The notes under the pieces: model-generated
Told to the model about the DNA's origin: nothing
What the model saw: only the letters and a program-made list of their open reading frames with translations
Databases searched by the model: none
Assembly (NCBI RefSeq): GCF_029227915.1
Contig: NC_079876.1
Span: 14,384,001 to 14,448,000 of the forward strand
Direction of reading: 5' to 3'
DNA from: Hydractinia symbiolongicarpus
Taxonomy: Eukaryota > Cnidaria > Hydrozoa > Anthoathecata > Hydractiniidae
DNA: 64,000 nucleotides
Position numbers and translations under genes: made by a program
Shown here: piece by piece, positions 46,330 to 57,261 of the stretch
Layout: each line of letters opens with the position of its first letter
Numbering within the stretch: position 1 is the first letter of the stretch

Positions 46330-48909
46330 TTATTTCCGAGATAATCTGTTAATTATACCAGCAATTAAATTTTCGAATATACTTCTTTCATCTTCTTCTT
46401 CTTCATCTTCGTGTTCAGTTAACTCTTCTTCAAGAAAGTCATGTGGTACCTCGTCGGAAATCTTATCATATTTCATCATGTTTCTTTTTTGATTCAGTTT
46501 TTCAATCAAGTTCTAAAAGATTATTAAGAAAAAGGACAATTTTATTATTTTTTATTATTCACGCCCCTTACACCTGATATATAAAGGCCTTTACCCGCGA
46601 GCTTCATTTGGTTTTTAGTGTAAAGTGGCTTATATCGACAAAATATATCGACAAAATCCAAATATAAAAAAATGAAAAAAATAATAATAATAAGCATTTG
46701 GAAAATCCACGGAAATCACTGTATTTGCTTCACAGCCAGACGAACAGCGAGCGTTAATTACTATTTCAATTGGAATAGATCATTGAATGAAAAAGTTTGC
46801 TTAAGATACTAATGCGGTAAGTAAGCCTAAACAAAAAAACAACAAAAATTTTTTGTAGTTGCACGGTCCTTATATGGAAGTTTTGGCACTGTGTAAAATT
46901 TACCTTATGCAAGATAATTGCTTTTATTTAGTATATAAATATTAAAGATTGATAAAAGATTTTTTTTGAAGCAAAGATTGATCATGATTTAATGAAAATT
47001 AGCTGTTTTCAAAACCTTTTTGCTTAAAGTTAGCCCATTTTCTTTATTTGCAATTTGAAAACTGCAATCCTGGACATAATATCATTGGAAAAGGCCGATT
47101 TTTGGCTATTTCTCGAACTGGCCAAATGGAATCGCCTTGTCAAAGTTCTGCAGACGGCAGGCTGCAAAAGCTTCGCTTTGGGAGATGTGTAGGTCAGGTA
47201 AATAGCGTCGAAAGTTTCTGCCATGTCCGCATTTCAGATCAATCCACACGATGGCCCGCTAAGGTGCTAAAATTCGGGAAAAGGGGGCGTGCTGACGTCA
47301 GCAAAATTAGCATGGGGTAAGAATTTGAAACTAACCAAGTAACCTAAGATCCGATGAATAAGTGAACTTTGACAAGTTTGTAATGCCTTTGTCTTTTGTA
47401 GAAACAATGTTTATAACTGCTTGTGGGACGAACTATGAAATTCGGCCCTTTTTTCCCATAAATTAATTCCGGGATTGTGGTTTTGAAACTAGAACCTTTC
47501 AAAGCTTTTTTTCTTATATTAGCCAATATTTTTTGAATTGCCCACAACTTCCGCTTTCAATAATCCGAGCTGTTTTTAAATTCCCTTTGAACCTTCGTTA
47601 ATACTTTTTAAAAAAATAACTCGATAACTTGCACATTCGCTTAGTTAGATCATTTTATTAGTCATCTGGACCAATATATCTCCGATAACTTTAGCTAAAC
47701 AAAACAAAGTGGACACAAATCTGTGGAGGTTACTTCTTACTTTAATAGGATACAGATGTCTATGAACTAACTAAAGTGAAAGATACCTGCAAACCCACGC
47801 TATTGCAGAATTAGCTACATATATATTTTGAGTTAAAGTTAAAATCTTTACCTAAGTCGAACTATTTTCAACTGTTTTTAAAATTATACTTATTAAATGT
47901 TCCGATAACTTTCCTTCGTCCTACAAAGGTTTAAGTTAAAAGAAGTATACTGCTTCATAAGAGTTAAGTCCCGGGGACACCCCCTGCATATATCAGGAAA
48001 AGCTGTTGATACGAAGTTCTGAATACACTTAGCTCTTCACAAGATAATAAAATTTGACAAAACATTTTTTGATGTCATTAATGCAGCCATGATGTCATCA
48101 TTTGTCAATAATCTTGATCTATTGTCTAATATTTTTCTGCAGGTCGTTTGAGGACAGAAATATAAATAAAATTTATGAAAAGTAACACAAATAATATTAA
48201 AAAAGTAATAGTTACATTAAAATCAAACAAAAAAACGAAATTAAAATTTTTAATTAGTTGGTCCAATATCACGCTTATATTTCCTTTTGCATTGAAAATT
48301 ATGTAAAATATTTTTTAAAAAAAGGTTTATACCAAAATATTCGTTCAATGTATATACGACAGGTCACTGAATTTCAATACTTAACTCTTACTGGTACTTA
48401 CTGGTTCCATATTAGGAAGTCATTTTACGTTACATTTTCTACAAATTACGTGTTATATGTTAAGAATTTTGTATTATGACTGAAGATGGCTAAAGTTACA
48501 GCCGAAAGCTTTCGTTAAAAAAATTGGATTTGTCGACTTGCTTATGTCTTTTTTATACGTCTATTTTCTCCACGAGTCATATATTTCATTAACCCCTGCT
48601 AGTTTAAATATTACTTGAAACAACTTAGAGGGTGGGGAATAGAGTCAACACCACCCTTCCCCTTTTACTCCCCAAACAGGTTCAAACATTAGGGTAGAAC
48701 GTCAAACTCGAGAGTTTCCTGTCAGCTTCTGGAGCTTAAATTTTAAACTTTTCACAAGTCTGACTATTTTTCTTCTAAAAAAAATAAAGTTCACTTACAT
48801 TAGCGCACGGTCTCCATCTGATGCCAGCACAACCTTGTGGCTTCGCTTGCACTCCTTCGTAAAAACTGGACAAATATACTACCAGTAAAACACTTAGTAG
48901 AAGTTTCAT
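46330..48909 (-). CDS. Gene C: secreted prepropeptide, 97 aa, paralogue of gene B
   Basis: Exon 1 is 48799-48909 (37 codons, donor AAT|gtaagt). Exon 2 is 46330-46512 (acceptor taatcttttag, stop TAA). The intron is 2.29 kb, phase 0. Signal peptide MKLLLSVLLVVYLSSFYEGVQA is predicted to be cut before KPQGCAGIRWRPCAN, which holds one C-x7-C loop. Exon 2 continues LIEKLNQKR (dibasic site), then a strongly acidic middle (TEHEDEEEEDER). It ends in SIFENLIAGIINRLSRK, a short amphipathic, net-positive helix candidate. Acidic pro-region followed by a cationic amphipathic tail is the layout of many antimicrobial-peptide precursors. The N-terminal loop looks more like a cyclic peptide hormone. Start 48909 is preferred over in-frame upstream Met codons because it alone begins the signal peptide. 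A TATA-like 'tattataag' lies on the minus strand near 49,030. Confidence 0.8.
46513..48798 (-). other. Intron of gene C
   Basis: About 2.3 kb. It contains another copy of the 'gctgacgtcagc' palindrome (core 47293-47300) inside a GC-richer patch at about 47040-47310, probably a transposon remnant. A 'gaagatggctaaagttacag' stretch near 48482 resembles a retroelement 3' tail. No extra exon recognised. Confidence 0.5.
48799..48909 (-). CDS. Gene C exon 1 (signal peptide and CxGxxWRxC loop)
   Basis: Thirty-seven codons with a strong GTAAGTG donor. The longer open frame beginning at 48987 adds a polar, non-secretory N terminus and is probably 5' UTR read-through. Confidence 0.8.
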
Positions 48910-48989
48910 GTTGGTTGTAAGTATAACTTTTAGAGAGCAAAACAAATCCGATTTATGCGATATTGACGAAGTCGTTCTACTCATCAACT

Positions 48990-51900
48990 TTAAGAGTTAT
49001 GTAAAGTCGAGTTTTCTCCACGAAGCTTATAATACTGATCTATCTGTGTTTGCTTCCTGAAGTTGCAATTTGTTATTTTTAGAAAGCTTAAAATAAATTA
49101 ATTGGTTAGCTTAGTTAATTGATTGATTTACCTGCGAGGAAGTTAATAATTACTCCCTGATTAGCAATCTAAATATATGGCGAAAAACGAAAATATTCCT
49201 ATTTTTGTTATTAGATACTTGGTTGTTCTTTTAAACTCTTAGGTAAATTCTTCTGTTGGGAATAAGGGAAATATTACCCAGGGGGGGATAAACATAATAA
49301 AGAAATTAACTAATTCATAATTGCAAAATATTGTTGCTTCATTTTAAATATATTTCCTGATTCAATATTAAAGGAAAGGAAAATTCGATGTTTTGATTAT
49401 AAAGTCCGCACAGAAAACATCTGCTTTCTACTCCATCGTTCACACTTCACCATATCTACTTGTGCATACAAACACTAATAAAAAATAGAATTATTCGAAA
49501 TATAAATTTAATAAAAGAGGAAAAAAAGAAATAACAAACATTAACTTTGTCTCTGTTAAATAGACAACTTAATGAATATTGTAATTAAACATAAAAATAA
49601 TTACAACGGAAAAAATGGAACAAATAAAAAAACCCAGCAAAAACAAGTTTAAAACAAAGTGCTAAGGACGCTTATTTCTGAAAATATCGTAACAACGAAG
49701 CTTTTTCACTGGCTATATTTTTTGCCGACAAACGTTTTTATCGACGATTAAGCCTTACTGACGGTTAATTATTACCGACTTATTGATATTTTTTTCTATA
49801 GAGTAATATTTTGCAACAAAAAATACCCTTTTTATCTATTCGACCATAGATTTGACTAAATCGAGGTTAAACAATTAAGAAAAATAGAAAAGCGTAAGTT
49901 AAAGAGTTTTTAAGTTTAATTCAACGGAAGAAAAAATTATTTATGTTTTCTACAATCCAGGACGTTAATTATTGCAAAGGAGGTCGAATATTTATATCTC
50001 ATGACCACAAGCAATCGCGAAAGCAGTTTCTATGTAGGTAACACGCACTCTGAGCTTGCAAAGGTTCACTTGTCGATACGCACAGCAGACTCAGGTCATT
50101 GGATCTTAGGTTGTTTGTTTAGATCCAAAATCTCAATGTGTGCTATTTTTGTGCTGTTGTCAGCGCGACCTTTCTGGGTAGTGGAACGGATTGCTCTATA
50201 ATTTGGACATGTGGAAAGTGCTCCTAAGGCATTTTCGATGTCAGTTACCCGGCTATACGCCTGTCAAAGTAAAATATTTGCCAAATTGTCCTTTTGGCTA
50301 TTTTAAGAAATATCCCAAAATAAGGCCTTACTATATAATAGAAGGACTGCTATGTTGTAATAAAAAGCTTCGTGTGCACACGCGTGTTTTTTGATTCGAT
50401 GTAGTTGTTCAGGTCACAAATAAGCAAAAAAAAACGAGTGCCAAAACTTTTGGCCACGCAGGACCAAATAAGGTGACGTCAACACTTTTACGGTCGGCAA
50501 AAAATGTTTTGAACAACTTCAGATCAAAAAGCCACTTTTAACACGCATGTGCACACGAAGGACACAGCAGCCCTCACTATAATGTCAGGAATTGTAGATA
50601 TCCTGGCAAAAACTTGTCAGTAAAAAGTAACGAATTATTTAGCAAGTGAAGAGTATTTTTACCGACGATTTTTTTACCGATAAGATTTTATATATTTCGG
50701 ACGTCCCTGAGTTATTTAGATTCTTGTTGGATGGATTTATCAAATATTAACAAACAAATTTTTCTCCTTGTAAAAATACTTTTATACAAACCAAAAGCTT
50801 GATCTAATTTTTATCTAATTTTGAAGTACGGCTCCCTGAAAACCCTGGCAGTTTGAAAACCTAAATAAAAATTTTCCACGAAGTCGCACCCTTATGTTAC
50901 AAAACATTAAGACATCAAAACCGATTGTAAAAAGGACCAGTAGGAATCACTAAGAATTAATTATAGCCACTTCATGCCGGTAACTTACTGACGATAATAT
51001 GCTTGAATTTATGTGCTCTGCAGATAATTGTCCTCTTAAAGACCGGTCTCCATACAGCTACATTTTGCGCCCAGTCGTAAAATGCGCCGCGACTTTTATC
51101 ACATATACCGAACCATTTCCATTTAGCGATTTTTGCTCACGTGTTTTTTGCAAAACATGGCTGATGTAAACTGACGATATTTGTTGCTGCAAAATTTGAG
51201 AGTAGTCCTAGCAAATTTTTATGGCGTAGAAATAAACAACGTTGTATAATACGTAAGAAAAACATGTGGATGAGACGACTTTCCATAGAAAGAAGAATCA
51301 AAGGACTATACAACGTTTTGCTTGAGGATTTAATATCGTCAGATCACGAGTAGTCTTTTTAAGTTTGTTTACAATGTTGTTTCTTTGTGCCTCCACAGAC
51401 TCATTAATGTTATTTTGTTTTTCATCTACTTCACTTGATTGATATATATTCTGTTTCTCTACATTCATTTGGCTTTTACAAAAATTTAACACAGAAACGA
51501 GATTTTGCTAGCCATATTGAAATGATCTAATTAAAAATTCTTTCGTAATTCATGTAGATTGCTACCTTTTGATTGGCTATTAAGCTGAAGCGCAAAATGT
51601 AGCTCGCAAAAAGTAGAGCCTGTTCAACTTTTTTTAAATCGCCCCAGCGCATGCGAAAGCGCGAGGTCAGCGGCTTTTCTGGAATCAAAATAGTGATAAT
51701 TTATTATACATATGACGCGCAAGATCAGTCATTTAAAATAGTCTCAGCTTTACTGCAGTTTCTTTGGCTCTGTAACTTAGGTTCGGATGTTCCCAGCAGT
51801 AAATTTTGTCAAATATAATGTAGCGCATAGCAACTTTACTCTTAAAGATTTTGTATGTTTAGATAATCCTTTAGCTGCCTCTGACTTTGTGCTATATGCT

Positions 51901-52200
51901 GATGAAACAATCAATAGTCTACAAGCTAGCATTGGTAGTTGGTTACGATGTGTTGAAAGACAAAAGACAGGATGATGGATGCTTGCAAAAGTTTAGCTGT
52001 AATGAAGAAAGAAACGCAATGAAAACACTTTTAGAACTAAGCTATTTGTAGAAAAAGATGGAATGCGTTCATCAATGTCCAGGCTGCTCAAAAAAGAACG
52101 GACAAGTCCCTTAAAACAAGCGTCAATTCACGATTTTTTATACAGAGAATTTATACAAATTGTAAATTTTTCATTCTAAGTGACTATATAAAAGTAACTC
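48990..52200. other. Intergenic DNA, no gene supported
   Basis: No third member of the gene B/C family was found here on either strand. 51780-52150 has an open segment whose tail ('SLKQASIHDFLYREF', stop-interrupted upstream) vaguely resembles the C terminus of Tigger-type transposases, but this is too weak to call. Confidence 0.35.
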
Positions 52201-52239
52201 ATAAATTAGCTCGCTATGTTTAATTTTACTTCTTTTGGA

Positions 52240-52289
52240 AACAGTGGGGCGCTAACCGAATGGTTGCTGGTTCAAATCCCGCTCGGTCC
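52240..52289 (+). repeat. 3' half of a tRNA-derived SINE head
   Basis: The B-box GGTTCAAATCC (52269-52279) is followed by CTCGGTCC (52282-52289). That would pair with GGACCGA, which occurs at 52582-52588 at the start of a second partial copy. The A-box half is degenerate and the CCA-like end is followed by unrelated sequence. It is read as a SINE relic and not as a functional tRNA gene. Confidence 0.55.
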
Positions 52290-52581
52290 AAGTTTTCACT
52301 TTTGCCGATAGAGATCACCTCCACTTCTAAAAAGTGTATAATGTATATATGCCTTGTACTGTATGCTACTACTGTTGTTCTACTACTGTTCTAAAATATG
52401 TATACTGTACCCATCAAAGAATAAGTATATATGGGCTGATGAAGGTATTGTTACCGAAACACGCGGCTTGGTAGGTGGCCGTGATTGACGGAAGTGAAGG
52501 CTTGTGCTGGTGGGCTTGAACCACCAACTGAGCTCGATCCTGCAGTGAGAGAAAAGGCAATTGCAAACTCGTCTCACTATC

Positions 52582-52767
<186 letters not shown>

Positions 52768-52769
52768 TT

Positions 52770-54780
52770 CTTTATTCCACGTTAGGGGGACCCCGCTCGA
52801 AATGTATAATAAGGTGACACCTCATATTTCATGAACAAAGCTTTTTTGCTCAAAACAATTTTAATATTCGAGACCTATTTGGGATGCTGACACAGCTATG
52901 GTATGTTTTATGGGGTTTCGGCGATAGCCACATTTTTTGTGTCCCCTTTAATTTTTCAAAGTACAATAGTGAGATTCGGGGGACGTGTCTCCCCAATCTT
53001 CCTTTAGGACAAAAAAATATAAATTTTTTTTTTGAGTGCACAAATAATTAAAAAGTTATTTATACACATTCGGGAATTAGGGAACACTATAACATGTTTT
53101 ACGTACCTTTATTCTCCGTTACGGACATGATTTACAAATATATATATATATTTTTTAAGCTTCAGCATTGAATATATAATAAATCCTTATTGCACAATTA
53201 TGTGTACATTACTTTTGAAATGCAAAGTGCTAAATAAATCTCTCGTGCTAGCTATGCTATAACAATAAAAAATCATTCCAACTTGTTTCTTATTATTGCG
53301 TTTCATCTCCTAACCCATTATAGCAAGATAGCTAGGTAAGACTTGACAATTGTTGTTACTTTCCCTTTTTACGCATTGCGGTATTTTTAAGACAATAATG
53401 AAAACTTGTGATGTAACTAGCTGCCATAAATAAAGTTTTTTCATTTGTAACATTGGTGCAGCTACAGCTTAAAGCAATTTTAGCATGTTTCGATCTTGAA
53501 CCTTGTTTCTTCTGGACAAGCTCTTATGTGAGTACTGAGTATTTTAAATAATTAATAAATCAATTTATCGCAGTATTTATAGAGTAAAAATACAAAGCAA
53601 AAGGTCACTAATTCATGTTTTCCTTATGCCTTACGCTCTGCCGGCGTTTTAAATTTTTTTTCCTACAAGCGCTTTTCTAGTGGGCAGACCTGCGCGGTAT
53701 TAAACTCCGTAATCTTAGAATCTGAAGAAATTAAAAGAATGAAATCATAAAATTTCTGATTAAGATAAGGAAAATGCAGGGTTTTCACCTTGACTTTGGT
53801 AAATTATTTTTCTACAATACAGCTAAAATACAAATTATATTTTATCTTCTTATAACTGAGAAGAACTGAAAATAAACTGATTAGAAATGCTAACTAGGTC
53901 ATTTTAGAAGATGTTAAGAAAAAATTCTGAAATAGTACTTCTCTAATCAAATGATGGAAATAAATAAGGTTTTTTGTTTTACTCTAACCAGATGTCAATA
54001 TTTGTGCGAACTAACGAAGTTTACCCTTCTTTGATCGATCTCAAGAAACGGAAAAGACATTAAAACAACTCTTTACTCTAAGACAATTTTCCACTTGCAG
54101 GATCATAAAATTTCGGTAAACGAAAAGAATGGCTTATGATTTATACCCAATCATGCCTTAATTACCTGTTCCGTTCATGTCGGAAAAAATATTCTTGAAG
54201 CAGTCGTTTAAAATGTGAGCTTTTCGCTGTTTCTAAAACTATTATGTATTTTCACTTCATATTTTTGAGCAAATAATGTAAAAGTTGACCAATCTACGTT
54301 TAATCAATTTATTAATTTCTGTCCAGTTTGTTCGGAAGTGGATTTACACTTGAGACACCTGTTACTCCGAAGATTGGTGAAACAGCAAAATCACTTGCGT
54401 ATAACGTGACCGTGAGAAGGTATAAAAGGTCTACCCGACGGTAATTATTAGTGTATTGGCGCAAAACATTTCCTATAGGATGACACATAGTCATTTCACA
54501 GGTTTGAACCAAGGAGAAATAAAAAAAGCAAAATGTGGACTAATTTTTCTTTCTGAACATAAAATTACAAATAAATTGCAAAGAATAAATGGATCGATTC
54601 ATACCTTTAAAAAAAAGGAAAAAAATCCACACTAACTCATTTGTGCGTAATACATGTACAGAACGCAGGAATGTAAATAGACACCAAAATGACTAGAAAT
54701 TAGGTAATTCAAAGCGACAACTTCACAAGTTAGCTAAAGTCAGTATATCCAAACAAAAAATTAGTAAAGCAAAAATAACT
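52770..54780. other. 3' flank of the large minus-strand gene
   Basis: No gene seen. A short (TA)n tract lies at about 53138-53150. Sequence directly below 54787 is the 3' UTR side of the recombinase-like gene; no clean AATAAA was assigned. Confidence 0.4.
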
Positions 54781-54786
54781 GCATGA

Positions 54787-57261
54787 TTAACTAGTTAGTC
54801 CAATTTCTTTCAACCTTTTATTCTTTATGTCATCGAACTTTTTCCGCTCGTTGTTTATTTTTGTTCGCACAGCGAAGGCAAAATTGGCTGATCCAAAGTA
54901 ACTTTTTGCAAAATTTTCCATTTCCAGTCGACCTAAAATAATGCAAGAATGATTGAGTATACTCGCACAAAAGACACAAAATAGTTGCTTTAAGCAACTA
55001 TGCCTCATTTGCAAGTGATTGTTCAAACAATCTATTTACCTATACTTAAAAACCATCGAACAAAAGCTAAATTATTTGATACCTGGAAATGGTCGATCAT
55101 TGGTGCGACGCACGTAACAACCAAATTTTTCGAAGAACACTTTATTTAATTCCGGAGTCCACTTGACACTGGATTTGACAGCTAAGTATAAAAGCAACAA
55201 TAAGATAAGTTTTGTTAATATCAAACCTAAAAAAGTGGTTTAACTAAACCTATATATATGAAGAAGCGATAAAAGTGTTCAACTTACGTTTGCATTTCAA
55301 TCTCTCATTCTCTTCTTTATCTATTGGAATAAAATCTGGTTGTTTTTTAAACTAGAAAATTCCTGGAAATTATAACTCTTGGTTAGCAAGACGACCATTC
55401 AAACTATTATTGCTTTAACAGAAAAAATATTGTCCTTTATAACTTATATATAGCAGCGTTTTTATACTATGGCAACTCAAAAATCAGTAAAGTTAATGAC
55501 ACTTGAAAGATCTAAGCATTTTTCAACATATTTAATCTCCAGGATCATTGGAAAGTTGAATTTCTGAGAGAATTTAAGATTGGGGAAGACGCCAAATTCT
55601 TTAAAATCTAATTTGCACACGAAGCAACCTACAAAGGTTTCTTTAAACTTAATTTTTTACATCACTTACCTTCATAGGAAGTAGGATCACATGAATCATC
55701 TCTAATTTGGGCATCTAGATAGAAATGGATATTCATAAACATGAAATACATCTTTTGCAAAAGATACTTGTACATCCCATAAATTTTAAACAATCCAGGT
55801 TGATATTTCTCGGTATATAAATAATTTTCATAACTGTCTAAGTGTTATTGAGAAAACTAAAATAAATAATTAAAACAGAAAGACTCTTGAAAGGATACTC
55901 ACCAGTAATTTTAACGTACTTTTTTCTTTTTTTTGATCTGCCTATAATTCAAAGTCAAATGTACAATCAAATGGTCAACAAAAAATACATTTTTATTTCG
56001 GTGAACTCGCAATTACTTTTAAGTAAGTGAAAAAAAGTTAAGTACATGTAATTTGTAAAAATATTACGTTTAATATTAGTGATACTAGACAATTTTCCGC
56101 AAAAACGTTAAGTAATATATTTTGCATAGAGGACTATAAAAACAACTTATATTTCATATGATTTTTAATTGACCTATGTGAGATTTAAAACAAATAAGGT
56201 CTGGTTTTCAAATTCAATGTTCTATAAATAAACATTTCCCACAACGCAGAGTAGGACAGGTTGAATAAATATTGTTTGACAAAAAAATCAAAACTCAAAC
56301 CACTCACCACGCAAAGGATACTTCCTAGCTTCAACTGGTACTAAAAACAAAAACAAAACAAAAAAACCATCGTATATCTAAAACAAGGTCATGGTTGGTA
56401 TTATAAATCAGACGTTGTTTTAAATTAAATTTAAAACTAACCATTTTTTGATTCAATAGCTTCTTCATCCGATGAACTGCTCGACAGCATCATCACTCTT
56501 TTCCCCACTGATCTTTTTGTCTTTGTCGCTGAATAAAAAACCAAAAAAAACAAACACTTTGCAAGTCACTGAGGCCCAAAGGATTGAATCAATAAACTAC
56601 AGTGAAGTATTAACCTTCAGCTGATGTTCTTACGGGAGTACTTGTCACTGCATAGTTAGTTGCCAATTTCTTGTCTTCTAAAGAAAGAAAGTATTAGTCT
56701 GCTATGTAGTCCATTGAGCAGCTTTAAGGTAATTTTCCAAACAATATAAAACAATGATGGGGAAGATCTTTAGGTTTTGGATCACACATTGCTTTGAAAA
56801 AATTTCATCAAAAACAATGACTAATAAAAAGAACAAAATAACGAGTTTTGTAACTAACAGAAATTTTCTCTATTTGCACCAGACAACATTAGAAAAAGCA
56901 AACATACCTGTATGAGTTTTGTCTTTAAATGTTTTTAAACTTTTATCAGTTTCTTCAATATGACCGTTATCTATAAACAATCAAGTTATAAACACTGAAA
57001 GACTTGCTAATCATGAAAAGTCATTCTACATTTTGCTCATCTGCAATCTTTTAATAATTTTTTAATGAAATCAAATTTGGAACACGTATTATTTCGATCA
57101 TAATAATCGTGAAATAATATTAGCTGATTTGAACATTTGTTAATACATTATAAGAAAAAATTAAACAAATAAATGAAATACAGTGGTTAAAACGACAAAA
57201 ATTTATAAAAAAAGGTTTAATAAAACATAACCCGGCAAGTCTTCCATTATATCCTGGTTTC
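54787..57261 (-). CDS. C-terminal exon series: linkers, basic stretch and SANT/Myb-like end
   Basis: Ten exons of 30-146 nt. All but the last are phase 1 at both ends, each with consensus splice sites. They encode short polar, Ser/Lys/Glu-rich peptides, including QDIMEDLP, SSSSDEEAIESK and RSKKRKKY. The last two exons (55083-55181 and 54787-54932) give WTPELNKVFFEKFG...FPGRLEMENFAKSYF...VRTKINNERKKF. This helical, Trp-led segment resembles a SANT/Myb-like domain, with stop TAA at 54787-54789. Confidence 0.8.

Noticed and set aside
51787-52150. Possible Tigger-type C terminus ('SLKQASIHDFLYREF')
   Set aside because: Similarity is limited to a short tail. No terminal repeats or upstream domains were found.
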